From contig CM022377.1 of assembly GCA_011800155.1 (NCBI GenBank), positions 2,108,001 to 2,172,000 on the forward strand: a stretch of DNA of 64,000 bases, in the 5' to 3' direction. The notes below the pieces were generated by a model that did not search any database, was not told the origin of the DNA, and worked only from the letters and a program-made list of their open reading frames with translations. Origin of the DNA: Flammulina velutipes. Lineage: Eukaryota > Basidiomycota > Agaricomycetes > Agaricales > Physalacriaceae. Of the stretch, positions 1 through 11,230 are shown piece by piece. A program made the translations under genes and the position numbers. How positions within the stretch are numbered: the stretch's first letter is position 1; every line of letters starts with the position of its first letter.

Positions 1-142
1 TGCATGTTTGGTTACACAGGCTGCTCAGTGTGGAAATCAATTCGAGATTCCTTGTGCTGAGATAATTCTTCATTTGGGTCAGATTGAGATGAGTTGGTAA
101 TCGGGAGTTTGTCCTATATACGAACCAGATACATCGGCCTAC

Positions 143-1586
143 TTACGTATCCTGAAAAGTACTACTATGATACAGTGATACGGACACCCCATAGGTCTTG
201 AGCATATGAAAGACATCGCTAGCCGATGGCCGTTCCCATGGATTGAATGCCAGACAACGGTCCACGATCACCCATAACTTCGGATCGTAAAGCTCCCTCG
301 GACGGGGTGGCTTATGCTTCATGACTACGACTTCATTGTAGATTCTGGTAGGGAGCGTAATGTCAGGGAATGGATGCTGCCCACTGTATAGCTATTGTTC
401 TCGTCAGCGAAACCCCACTCTAAGAGAGCTCTGTAACGACTTACCTCGATGACGGTGCAGCCGAAGGAATAGATATCACGAGCGGGAACGTCAGCATCGA
501 CGTTTTCGTTCCAAACTTCTGGAGACATCCAATATGAGGTACCCTTCCCAAACCAAGAGTTTGTAATTGTCCGTATCCCCATAGACGTCGTAAGCCCGAA
601 GTCGGCAAGACAACAGGTGAAGTCATCCCTTACAAGGATATTCGCACCACGAATGTCGGCGTGAACGATTGGCGGATCGTGCGTGTGCAAGTATTCGATG
701 CCTTCGATTATCTCGATGAGCTGTGGGTACTCTCGTTAGTTTCGTATGCATGAGGTATGTGAGGTCCGATACTCACCATCTTCAACCTATCGAATGTTGA
801 ATGTTTTCTCAAAAATTGGTTGACATTGCCATTATCCATCCAAGGGGAAACTAGGCATAATCTGGGATCCATGTACGGTCTTATCCCTAGAAGTGGAAGA
901 ATCCTTGGATGGTGTAGTTGTCGCCAGAGTAGAGCTTCTCGGCGAAATGTCTAGCGGATGGATGTGAGAATGCAGTCGGGACAATCTTAGGGGTAACACA
1001 CCTTGGCGGCTTGGACTGGGTCGTCAGAGGTAAAGACTCTCAGGACCTTCAAGCATACTCTCTGAGATCGATACGTCCCATCATAGATGTCCTGCGTTAG
1101 AATTAGTGAAAGAGACTCATCCTCAGCATCGAAGACATACAGCGAAACCGCCGCCTGCAATAGGTATCTTGCTCTGTCCTTGAACATTCTGAAGAGCGAG
1201 GTCACTGGGCAAAACATCCGAGATACGGCTTATGGCTTGCAGGCATTTGATAGCAGCACTCCTCGCGAAACCACTTTCCATCTCCGGCGAATAGTCAAGG
1301 GCCTACGAGAAATATATCGTCAGGACCTCAACGAGCTGCCCTCAAGGAGAAGAGTACATACCACTTGAAGAGAATCCACAATGATCTGATATAGATCTGT
1401 TCTGATCATGTCGACGTCCTCCCAGGGTTTTGTGTAAGGCTGAAGAATTATATCTTCGACCGTCTTCCGGATTTCGCGAGGGAATGAGGAAGGGTCAACG
1501 TCGCTCCATGAAAGTAGGGGAGAAATCTTGGAGGGTATGCGACGCGGAACTGGCATCTCATACTGTTGGAATATTTGGTTATCCAT
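143..1586 (-). CDS. Protein kinase of the divergent agaricomycete Ser/Thr-Tyr type
   Basis: A kinase domain is spread over several short exons. Reading on the minus strand and removing GT-AG introns gives a glycine-rich loop (GGGFADIYDG), the ATP-binding lysine in VCLKVLRVF near 1050, the catalytic loop VHADIRGANIL near 650, the DFG motif in LADFGL, and SPEVW as the APE-like motif near 530. The last exon ends in an ERPSASDV motif typical of the end of a kinase domain, followed by TAA at 143-145. The catalytic loop reads HAD rather than HRD, common in the expanded mushroom kinase families. The substrate is unknown. The first exon is open upstream to about 1680 but has no ATG before 1586, so the gene either starts at 1586 or is the 3' part of the gene at 1775-3760 (see findings). 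Confidence 0.8.
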
Positions 1587-1774
1587 AATCGGAGTGGTAA
1601 TTTGAGACTGCCTTGGCAAAGATCCAGTGGATAAATCGCGACTGGGTATCTCAGAATCATCCAAGGTCCTGGATGGATTCCTGTTTGGTCATTTAGCAAG
1701 GTCTGAGAAACATATTCAAACGTACACTGACTCTGTAACGTGAGGTCCCTTCTGTTCAAAGGTCTCTTCACCTG

Positions 1775-3760
1775 TTACCAATGGCCGGTACCTTCAAAGT
1801 TGTCAGCATAGGGAATAAGACTTGTAACATGAAAAGCATACTCTTCGTCTCCGTCCTCTACTACCATACACGTGAGCTCCTTGCTTGCTTGCTTCACCAC
1901 AGGTCTTGCAAAGTCTAATAGGACCTCGTCATCAGAGTCATAACCTTCGTCGAATGAATTTTCGCTCTCCTGTAGCGAATCAAGACGTTCGGTATCGACG
2001 CGAGGCCCGGCCTCACTGACAATGGATTCTCCGTGGCCATTCAAAGATGGCTCGTTGACAGCAACATCGACTCGTTCCGGTGGACGAACACATTCCCCCC
2101 AGGAATCCGGTTTGGTTCCAGGAGGAAGGTCAGAGCTTGAGTTCGGGCCCAAATCTGAGTTCGAGGACGGTAGAGGGCACGCCTGCGTGACCTCAGCCTT
2201 CAAAGGGGTTTCCACATCCTCGTCTGAGACGGGTGTGGTGGTAGCGGCGGCGGTGGTAGTAGCGGTAGTAGGGGATTCAGAGGGAACTTGTGTCGAGCTC
2301 GGCCGACTGGGGGCCGATGCAGGAAAAGGGACATTAGGATCGTGGTCAACAGTTGGAAGGTCGGCTTTTGGTACGGGAGGAGACTTGATGTCAAGGGAAG
2401 GACTAGATGGCGGGGATTCCCCGTCCGACAACTTTGCGCTGTGCCCCCACAGTGACGAGCTGGGGGTGCTGGGTGGCGAAGGGTACGAATTGGCTTGCGG
2501 AGAGGATTCATTGTAGACGATCTGGTACGGCCTCCTCGACCGATGGAACTCAAGCGGGAGTTCGCACTCGGAATCAGAGTCAGATTCGGAGTCGGTTTCA
2601 TAGTCGGATTCAGGTCGGACTGGTGGAGGTGGGTTCCTCTTCGCGTCGATCTCCTTCGCCAGTTTCGGGAATTCTTGACGCCATGAGTGGAAACCGCAAA
2701 CATGCGGGGAGCTGCTGGTTGGGGTTGTCCATAGACGAATTTGGGCATTGTCTAGAGGAACCGTCCGAGGCGGTGGTGCGCTAGGAATGTCGTGACCCCA
2801 CAAGAGAAAGCTAGGAATAGTCTGTCCTTTGCTAACCGGAGGAGGTGGAGGTGAATACGGTTTGGAAGGGTTGGAGTTTGGTTTTGCATTGGATGGCGTC
2901 TTGGGGGGTATCCACAAACTAGCAGATCTCTTCGGAACAGGTCTACTGCTTGCGGACGGAGGTATAGCGTGATGACCAGCATCTGGAAGAGGCCTTTCTG
3001 GTTGTCGCGTATCGGCGTGCTGCTCCTCAGAAACTGGTGTGGGGAGGTAAACGCTGGACGAAGATTGGGGGGTGGAGTGGGAGACCTGACTGGATCCGAC
3101 TCCAGGTTGAGAATATATCCAGTCCGTCGTGCGGGTGGTGGCATGTCTTCGAATGCTTGGGTACGGAGAAGTGGAAGACTCTGCATATTGGGGTCTAGGA
3201 TCCCTAAGCCGGGCGGACGGCCATGGTTGACGGGCTCGTCCTCTTGGGGGATGAACTCCTGCGGACGCCGGAACATGAATGTCGTCGGACGACGAGTCAT
3301 AGTGAACAGGATAATCGTAACTGGTTCCATGCTTGTGTTGGGGGTAGATGCGGTTGCTGGTAGACCGCAAATGAGCCTCAAAGGCGCGGTATCGAGCGCT
3401 TTCCTTCCATTGCGAAACCTTTTTATTGAAAGTGTTCTTCGTGAGAGCACGCGCATCGCGCTGGAAAGCTGCGGATTGCGCTCGGTAAAGGGAGGAGTTG
3501 ATCTCGCCTTGTAGGAAGGACTTGGCGCATGATTCCTTTTCTTTTTGAACTGCCTCTGACTCGAGTGACCGGAGGGAACTGAGCAGATCCACTTTCCACC
3601 GGTGCGGAGGTTCGGGGTCGAAGGACGAGATCGACGGAGATACGGAAGACGCTGATACGGAGACACTATCGTACTCTCGAGATCGCGCCAGTGTGATGGA
3701 GTGAAGGGATGACGATTGGGATGTAGTGCGCCAGGGAACGAATATGCGCGATAAGGGCAT
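1775..3760 (-). CDS. Large disordered Ser/Pro-rich protein of unknown function
   Basis: One uninterrupted reading frame of 661 codons from the ATG at 3758-3760. The open frame extends a little further upstream but contains no earlier ATG. The first roughly 150 residues are charged and could be helical (WKVDLLSSLRSLESEAVQKE). The rest is low-complexity and rich in Ser, Pro, Asp and Glu, with an acidic run (SDYETDSESDSDSE) near the middle and an acidic C-terminal region. I see no catalytic motif, signal peptide or membrane segment and do not recognise the family. The stop codon TAA at 1775-1777 contains a possible splice donor (TG|GTAACAG) that would join this frame in phase to the downstream kinase. 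This may therefore be the N-terminal half of a kinase rather than a separate protein. Confidence 0.6.
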   Translation of the reverse strand: MPLSRIFVPWRTTSQSSSLHSITLARSREYDSVSVSASSVSPSISSFDPEPPHRWKVDLLSSLRSLESEAVQKEKESCAKSFLQGEINSSLYRAQSAAFQRDARALTKNTFNKKVSQWKESARYRAFEAHLRSTSNRIYPQHKHGTSYDYPVHYDSSSDDIHVPASAGVHPPRGRARQPWPSARLRDPRPQYAESSTSPYPSIRRHATTRTTDWIYSQPGVGSSQVSHSTPQSSSSVYLPTPVSEEQHADTRQPERPLPDAGHHAIPPSASSRPVPKRSASLWIPPKTPSNAKPNSNPSKPYSPPPPPVSKGQTIPSFLLWGHDIPSAPPPRTVPLDNAQIRLWTTPTSSSPHVCGFHSWRQEFPKLAKEIDAKRNPPPPVRPESDYETDSESDSDSECELPLEFHRSRRPYQIVYNESSPQANSYPSPPSTPSSSLWGHSAKLSDGESPPSSPSLDIKSPPVPKADLPTVDHDPNVPFPASAPSRPSSTQVPSESPTTATTTAAATTTPVSDEDVETPLKAEVTQACPLPSSNSDLGPNSSSDLPPGTKPDSWGECVRPPERVDVAVNEPSLNGHGESIVSEAGPRVDTERLDSLQESENSFDEGYDSDDEVLLDFARPVVKQASKELTCMVVEDGDEEYAFHVTSLIPYADNFEGTGHW

Positions 3761-4998
3761 AGGCGTTCGAATCGTGTCTAAATGAAGCACGAGGTGTGAT
3801 CGAACATTGAGCAAGGTAAGGATTTCGCTATACAATCATCAGCGGATAGAACTTGACCCTCAATTGAATGCGATACGTACAGAGGAGGTGAGCAGTAGAG
3901 AGTAAGGTCGGGATGCAGAAACAACGTGTAGAAGACAAATCGGGTCCTAGCTTCATCATGATTCCCACACATTGTCCACACATTGACGCGGTGCCCAATA
4001 GGCGCCCAGGTCACGTTCAACTACTCAGTTTGCTGATGAATAGCTAACTGCTCGTCTTCTCCGTCGCGGTCCGGTCAACATCATCTTATTGCCGAAGATG
4101 AGGATTCTCATGTCATATCGTTGTCGTTGAATTGGGAGGGCACGGCATTCGACAAAGCTGTGGGATAAGAGTAAGAAAATGTTGTACAGGACGGGAAACA
4201 CGTTATACCAGACAATACGGCAGGGGGGAAGAGGTGCAGTAGACGCTGTCCCATGGAGTAGACACACGATCACGAGATTTTAGCGGTTGACGTCCAGTCA
4301 TATATTTTCCATCTGTTTAACGTCCGATTTCAGCCAGCTGAAGGCATTCTGAAGAAAGCTCTAGTTACCCCCAATTCCCAGGTTGTCTTAAAAGGCTCTA
4401 GTTTACGCTAGGTGGGATTCAGCATGGCACAAGGATTCCAAGTAAGTAACCGTACCAAAATCATAATCCTTGTCGATAATCATCCCGGAAGGTAGAAAGT
4501 ATCGGTTCTGGTTCTGGGGTGCTGGCTGGATTCTGAAAATTCGAAACAGCAGCGAAAGGACGGATAACACACCTTAAGTCTCGTTTAGAGGATGGCAAGG
4601 CGATATCGTGCCAGTCGACGACAGAGGTGCTATCCAAAATAGTAGAAGGTATTGTTGACGGCACTAAACGAGATATTAACATCATGATCAGAAGCTAGGA
4701 TTATGATATTCATTGAATTGGACGCACGTCAAATTCTTCCTAACATTTCGTCGTGCCACACTCTAACTCTGTGTCGAAGGCAACATTTGCAGCATTCTCG
4801 ACTTTGGCGTCACCGTTTGGCTTCCGTTGTTGCTATTGAAAGGGCGTCGTCGTTGTCGTGAAAAACGCGCAGGCAAGTGAGATGGTGGTAAGAGTGAAAA
4901 GGGTCAATGGTGGCTGTGCTGTTTGCTTTTTCTCAACATGAATTTCTACAGAACAAATTATGTACATAGTCGATGCTAAGAGCTATCAACAGTCAAAT
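3761..4998. other. Intergenic region, no supported gene
   Basis: About 1.2 kb between two minus-strand genes. It contains only short open frames with no recognisable protein, some lacking an ATG. It presumably holds the promoter of the 1775-3760 gene and the 3' end of the F-box gene that stops at 4999. I see no repeat or RNA gene. Confidence 0.5.
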
Positions 4999-7479
4999 TT
5001 ACGGAGTACTACTACTAGGAGGCAAAAGACTGAAAGTGACTTCGTTGTGGCCAGAGTCATAATAATCATGCGGTAACGCCCAATGGGCTATACCATCGCC
5101 AAGTGTCTGAACACCAAGATGCCTGTAAGTGCGTTAGAGTAGATCTGAAGCAAAGCATGTTCAAGAAAACGTACTCCCGCCTCATATGATCATACACAAG
5201 AGTTCTCCTGTGGCAATGGTTACACACCAAAGTATCCCATTTATATTTGTATAAATCCAACGTCCATTCATGTTCCAGGCGTTTGGCGAGTTCGATTGAT
5301 GTGTCGTTGGTCAGTAATTTCCACGCCGGTCCTACAGTGCTGGTATCAGGATGGATTAAATGCCTCTAAGAAAGGGAAAGTATTAGAGAAATGTATAACA
5401 GTGACATATAATCTGTACAACTTACCACTGCAGACTTCCAACGCATCGCTACCGGAGTCGTATCCTGATGACGTCCCTGTTCGCAAGGCAAACATATCAG
5501 AAAAGCATCTTGAGCATCCAGCTCATCTCGAGTAGCCGTCTTTGGATCCAAGCCGCACGTCCTGACCACATCCTCGATCTGACGAACCCTTTCCGCGGGA
5601 AGCAAACCAATCTGGTGAGGGTAGAAGACCTCAGGTATGATGTTCCCGTTGTATGGTGGTGTATGATCCACATGGAAGCATCTGTGACTGAGAACGGTAG
5701 GGTAGTACATGACTGGTCCTTGGAGATCGGGGCGAATACACTTCTTGCAAATGAAAGCATTGCTAACTAGATCCAAGTCAACTGCGCGCCCAGCATCTGC
5801 CAGCATCTTCGCCAGATATGTAGTCATCTCTACGCGCCACGTCTCAGCGAGAATAGGCAGGGATTCCAGCGCCTCCTGGACTTGAGCGTTGGTCATGTCC
5901 TCAAGGAGCGGCATGTCAAAGATTAATTCTTTGAAAGGTGACTTGAAGAGCACCTGGTTGCCTCGTGGCATGAGTGGAATCTCTGGTAGGGAGCTATGAT
6001 GTTCGGAATAGAGCATTTGAAACAACTGCTTGCGCCGGAAAATAGCTGTAGCCGCCTTGTCCTTCAGTCTTTCGGCTTGAATGCTTTGAATGTGTTCAAC
6101 CAGCTTGCGTTCCATGTTCTTCCACGCTAATCCCGTAGAAATATCAGCATCGCCGTCTTACCGAGGAGGAAACACTCACTCCGATCCGTCAATGGTTTGG
6201 AAACAGCCACAAGTTGATGGCGCGAAAGCTTCTCGCGGCTTGAAAGCTGTTCCAACTCTTCCTTCCAGCCTAATTCACCCAAACGTTCCACGATACTGGG
6301 TAGATTGTCAGATTTAATGATAACGACGAAAAATAAACCAGACTGACGCCTTCAATCTGTCCAGTCGAATGGACTCCAGTTCTTTCTTTCGTTGATTATC
6401 CAGTTCGTCAGAAAAGTCCTGGAGAAGTTCAACTTTCTGTACGTATTGCAAATGTTTAGTTATGTGAACGTCGTTGACCTAGAGAGAAGACATTACCCTG
6501 AGATGAGCTGTTCGTGCCACAAATTTCTCCTTGAACCACTTATCATATGCCGCTTGATCATTATTTCTTCTGACAGCTTCCCTATATATTCTCCCCGCAG
6601 ATTCAAGATGATAGTACACCTCTAACAACGAGTCAGTAAGAACCTCAAGCTTCAAGGTTGGTTACATGCTTTTATCAAGTCGACAATTTGGGATGAGCAG
6701 TTGGATCTGCGATTGCGTAAATGACGTCCTGTCAAACGAATGTGATATGAACGGATCCTTCGATAATCTGGCGATAGAATGTCAGATAATTCACCCATGC
6801 ATGGGGTATATGCACGTACAATAAGCAGTCATCTGTGATACACGCTACACACAATCTCATGCGCTTCTCCCATAATACATGCTTGGATGCAGCTTTTAGG
6901 CAGGACTTGGGGGTTAGGTGAGCAGGGGTCTTCAGTCGCGACTCGAACTTACATGGCAGTGCCTATCGAACATCAGGTTGGCGTACTGAGGTTCATTGAG
7001 ACCCTTCGGCATTGGAGGAAGGCCGTTGATGTCTTTGAGGGACGTCTGCCATACGAATATGGAGTGCTTGCTCAATAGCAGGGCGCGAAGGTCCTTGGAA
7101 GTCCGGCTGAGATGAAGAAGGTCGAGGGGCCCAAGGTGACGGAATATCTATGTATAATTTCTCGAGGTCAGCCCGGCGAACGAGCCAAGAATGGTGGTAA
7201 CCAACCTCGTACAGTACGTCGACTGGGATGTCTGTAATCTTCTCTAGGATACCTCTATTTCCGCGACGCTTAGATGTTGATGTTGTAGATGTTGAGCTGC
7301 GGCTCGAGGATGTCGTCCTTTTGCGTTTCCGGGAGGATGTGCCTACGACGTTGGGGTAGATATTTGAGAACTTAGAGGCAGCAGATACGTGACTGACCTT
7401 TTGTCCGTGCTGAGCGCCCTCCGTCTGTGTCAACATAGCTTCGCTTCGTCGCAGCGCGTTGAGGACGACTGGGCGACAT
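4999..7479 (-). CDS. F-box protein (intact relative of the 17.5-22.4 kb trio)
   Basis: Multi-exon gene starting at the ATG at 7477-7479 (MSPSRPQRAATKR) and ending at TAA 4999-5001. A basic N-terminus leads into an F-box split by an intron: ITDIPVDVLYE, then IFRHLGPLDLLHLSRTSKDL. Further exons contain LWEKRMRLCVACITDD, a charged helical region (LQDFSDELDNQRKKELESIR), and a C-terminal part with paired Cys/His residues (FICKKC, HRCFHVDH, CLPC, CNHCHR) that may bind zinc. F-box proteins usually recruit substrates to SCF ubiquitin ligases through Skp1; the substrate here cannot be inferred. The exon structure and sequence match the three tandem copies at 17.5-22.4 kb, and this copy has no premature stop that I can see. 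The exon ends given here are inferred by eye. Confidence 0.85.
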
Positions 7480-7560
7480 TTTTGTCGCGGTGGTTCAGAG
7501 CAAGGGCAAGTGCCGGCGGCAGAACACAATGTAGAACTGATCTTTAAACTACACTTACAA

Positions 7561-8679
7561 CTAAAGTCCAATATCTACAATCACCGGCCTATGGTCACTC
7601 ATTAACACACCATCGTCGTTCCGAACATGATCAACAGTGTAGGTCTGCGCGTCCCAACCTCTGTTACTTCCACCAAAGACAAAATCGATTCTCTTCCAAT
7701 CTCTCGTATTCTCTGGCGTAGAAAAGCCGGTGTATGTAGCGTACGTCTCGCTGACCAAATGGCGAGGCGCCTCCCCACGGAGGTCCAAAAGCTGTGGTCA
7801 ATCAGAGGACTGTTCACAAGATAGGAAGGAAAGTGCTTACAGAAAATCCGTCCAACTGGCCCTGCGGAACCTCATACTCCTTTGCCCACGTCGCATTTAC
7901 CGTACTTACAATGTCCATCTGGCCAGTCGCGATTCTATAACCCTCAGAATCCGTCCCAATAGGTGGACTGTTGAAGTCGCCCAATACGAAGACCTTGCCG
8001 TCATTCTTTCCACCATTGTACGCTTCGTATCTCGCACGTACACGTAGCATGGAGGCACCGAGCATACGCTGGCCATTGGACTGATTGTCCAAATGTGTGT
8101 TGATTACAGTAAATGCCCCAGTGCCTGTAGTAAACTTGGCGACTGTGGCGAGACGAATAGAGCTTGCACCCGGATATTTGGATGGTTTTGCAGGAGTTTC
8201 GGATAACCAGAAGGTATCGTTTGAGACGAGCTGCACGTCCTTCCTGCAGATTTGAATGTGTTAATGAATGATAGAGGAGATAATTCGACGAGGACGTACG
8301 TATTGTAGAAGATGGCGTTATACTCGCCTCGCAGCTGACCATCATCTCTCCCGACTCCGACCCAAGCCCAATCGCTACCAAACAGCTCGGAAAGGTCCTT
8401 CGCTTGCCTAACCAGTGCCTCTTGAACACCAATAACTGAAACTGCCTTCGTCTCCAGGTATTGCGCCATTCTGATACGACGCACACTCCACGGAAGCTCA
8501 ATCCAGCTAGCGATTAGGTAGACAGGTGCGTTATTTCGCGAAGGGAGGTTAGCGATGGAATCCGAGACGGATACCAAGTTGGGGAAGATATCTTGACGGA
8601 GGTTCCACGTCGCAATTCGGAGGGCGCAGACATGTCCAGCGGTGAAAAGGAGGGGAGGGAGGACTCCAGAGAGACGCAT
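7561..8679 (-). CDS. Secreted endonuclease/exonuclease/phosphatase (EEP) family protein, copy 1
   Basis: Three exons encode about 330 residues. The chosen ATG at 8677-8679 gives MRLSGVLPPLLFTAGHVCA, a good signal peptide; the frame is open further upstream but an earlier start would bury it. EEP (DNase I-like) motifs follow in order: IATWNLR, GVQEAL (metal-binding Glu), INTHLD, GDFNSPP and SDHRPV (catalytic Asp-His). The fold cleaves phosphodiester or phosphomonoester bonds in nucleic acids, lipids or inositol phosphates; with secretion, an extracellular nuclease is one possibility, but the substrate is not determined. Introns start at the GTACGTCC following the AIFYNT codons and at the GTAAGC after QLDGFS. 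Copy 2 at 9088-10214 is arranged identically. Confidence 0.88.
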
Positions 8680-8750
8680 GAGAAGGAACGTGGGTATTTC
8701 GAGAGGGACACGCGGTAGTAGTGACGATACCAAGCTCAGATTCCTGGTCC

Positions 8751-8758
8751 CTTTTATA
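8751..8758 (-). promoter_or_regulatory. TATA-like box of EEP copy 1
   Basis: On the minus strand this reads TATAAAAG, about 72 nt upstream of the ATG at 8679. Its position and sequence fit a core promoter TATA box. This is by motif only. Confidence 0.5.
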
Positions 8759-9087
8759 GGCACCTCGTCGAAGCTTTAGGAACAGAGAGAACGTGAGTAT
8801 CCGACATGTGGATCGTCGAAGCATCAAATTTGTTAATGCGTCCGAATATCAGTGTGGCACGTTCTTCGAGGGTAGAATACGACGAAAGGACGGTCTCGGG
8901 AATCAGAGCGAGACAGTATATCTATAGCAAGTTCGTAGATGTGTGTGGTACAGAGAGTTGCGGATGACTGGATAATTTTTGCGCTTCATCGTGGTTCGGG
9001 TAGAAGATCGGTATGCCGCCGGCAAATGTGGAAACAATTTGGTTTGCTCTTCTTGGAAAAAAATACATACAGTCTTAGTCTACGACT
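8759..9087. other. Intergenic region between the two EEP copies
   Basis: About 330 bp holding the upstream region of copy 1 and the 3' side of copy 2. Short open frames here are not convincing. I see no repeat or other feature. Confidence 0.5.
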
Positions 9088-10214
9088 TCAAAGTCCAACA
9101 TCTACAAGAACTGGCCTGTGGTCACTCAAAAGCAGACCATCGTCGTTCAGGACATGATCAACAGTGTACGTCTGCGCGTCCCATCCTTTGTTGCTACCGC
9201 CGAAAACGAAGTCAATCCTCTTCCAGCTCCTTGCATTCGAGGGCGCAGAGAAGCCGGTGAATGTCGCGTAGGTCTCGGTGACAGAACGACGTGGCGCTTC
9301 ACCACGGAGGTCTAACAGCTGAATAGGTAGTAGTTAGTGAACCACTCAAGTCTTTTGAAAAGAAAGTTACATACTGAGAATCCGTCTAATTGACCCTCTG
9401 GAACCTCGTACTTCTGAGCCCATGTCGCGTTGACACCACTCACGATGTCCAGCTGACCAGTGGCGATCTTATAGCCCTCAGAGTCCGTTCCGGTTGGAGG
9501 GCTATTGAAGTCCCCCAAGACGAAGACCTTGCCGTCGTTCTTTCCCTCATTGTACGCCTCGTATTTAGCACGGACGCGCAGCATAGACGCGCCGAGCATA
9601 CGCTGGTCATTGGACTGATCATCGAAATGGGTGTTAAGAACGGTGAAGGCGCCAGATCCTGCGGAGAACTTGGCGACTGTCGCGAGGCGAACGGAACCAG
9701 CACCGGGGTACTTGGAGGGTTCCGAAGGCGTCTGCGACAGCCAGAATGTGTCGTTAGAGACTAGTTGGACATCTTTCCTGCAGGAAACATACATGTTAGT
9801 ATGTTATCAAATCGATAGAACGTGGACGTACGTATTCCAGAAGATGGCGCTATACTCGCCACGCTGTTGGCCGTCGTCTCTGCCGACACCGACCCACGCC
9901 CAATCGCTACCGAAGAGCTCCGCGAGATCATGAACCTGCCTGTCCAACGCCTCTTGGACACCGAGAACTGAGACAGCCTTCGTCCCGAGGTACTGGGCTA
10001 TCCTGAGGCGACGCGTGCTCCAAGGTTGTTCAGTGCCATTAGAGAATTGCAGATAGGCGGGTTCGTCATATGGGGAGCCAAGGTTGGCTATGGAATCAGA
10101 GACGGAGATGGAGTTGGGTTGGGAATCATAACGAAGGTTCCACGTCGCGATGCGAACAGCGCAGACGCGTCCGATGCCGAGAAGGAAGGGAAGGAGAACT
10201 CCGGAGAGACGCAT
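9088..10214 (-). CDS. Secreted endonuclease/exonuclease/phosphatase (EEP) family protein, copy 2
   Basis: Tandem paralogue of the gene at 7561-8679 with the same three-exon structure. The ATG at 10212-10214 starts a signal peptide (MRLSGVLLPFLLGIGRVCA) followed directly by the first EEP motif, IATWNLRYD. Further motifs are GVQEAL, LNTHFD, GDFNSPP and, in the last exon, SDHRPV; the stop is TGA at 9088-9090. All metal-binding and catalytic positions I can identify are kept in both copies, so neither looks broken. The protein is predicted to be secreted and to hydrolyse phosphodiester or phosphate bonds; the natural substrate is unknown. Very high similarity to copy 1 points to a recent local duplication. 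Confidence 0.88.
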
Positions 10215-10277
10215 AGGAGGAAGGAATGTGGGGTATTTGAAGGGGGACACGCGAGGAAAGCTCGTATTTCTGGTGGG

Positions 10278-10285
10278 CTTTATAT
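10278..10285 (-). promoter_or_regulatory. TATA-like box of EEP copy 2
   Basis: On the minus strand this reads ATATAAAG, about 65-70 nt upstream of the ATG at 10214, at nearly the same distance as the TATA-like box of copy 1. The call is by motif and position only. Confidence 0.45.
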
Positions 10286-11230
10286 GAAGGTTTAGGAACG
10301 GTAAGGGCGTGAGCATCTAGCATGTGGAGCGCAGAAGCATCGGTCCTGATATTGGGTCCGATGATTACTGTTGCACGTTCTTCGAAGGTAGAACGACCAT
10401 ACCGATATGACGAGCGTGTCGAGCCAGTGGTCGAACAACTGAGAAGCCTTCGAGTGGTGTCCTCGCTACGAAATATGGATTGAACAGATGAGCGGCCTGT
10501 AGAGCCCATAAATCCCAGATAGGGTTTTGAACAGGTGGTAGACTGCCGTGAGCACGACGCCCATACGTGTTCCTTTAGGTAACAGCAGTATGTAGGGCAA
10601 TTCGGAAATATCCATCGGTGAAAAGTAATTAGTATAGAAAAGATGGCAAGCAGCGCATCAGAACGGAGAGACCATTGCAGAGATCCTCGTGCTCAGACAT
10701 GAAGCACGTTCCTCGACGAAGTGCCGAATTGACCGATTGTCCTAATCTTGGCGGTGTTCGATATTCAACGCGGAGTTGGGGATAGAGCGACCAGGACAGA
10801 CAATTCAGAGGGTAGAAGCATAATAGGTTGACGCCTCGTGGAACGATTAAGTAGAGTTGGGTGGAGAGAGCCTTCAATCGAGCTGATTGCATTAGTTACT
10901 ATTCAGTTACGTTTGCAGTCGATATCTGTGGCAGAGTTGCCTAGGTGTCCATTGAGGAGATGATAGAACGGAAGGAAGAGCCTGAGTGTTCATGCCGAAC
11001 GGCAGCCACTGATTGAACATAATTGTTGTTATTTTCTGCTCGCTCGCGCAAAAATGAGGTTGTTCAGAATAATTATCGAGCGTATGAATACGATATAAAT
11101 TCGAGGCTAACTGACTGTAATCCTTGGTAGCGAATTTATTCAACGCCACAGATGTGCGATCATTCCACGTGAATGTACGTCATTGTGTGCGCTTACCTGC
11201 CGCGACATAACTTGTTTCTCTACCACCACC
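10286..11230. other. Divergent intergenic region, no supported gene
   Basis: About 0.95 kb between the divergently transcribed EEP copy 2 and the Rab18-like gene. Short open frames on both strands lack recognisable content or an ATG. It probably contains both promoters; I see no clear TATA box for the Rab gene. Confidence 0.5.

Noticed and set aside
2022..2516. Long plus-strand open frame opposite the disordered-protein gene
   Set aside because: It is the complement of a low-complexity Ser/Pro-rich coding region, where antisense frames stay open by composition; it has no family signature.
3778..4273. Two minus-strand open frames upstream of the disordered protein
   Set aside because: Neither shows recognisable content and I found no splice sites joining them to the neighbouring gene in phase.
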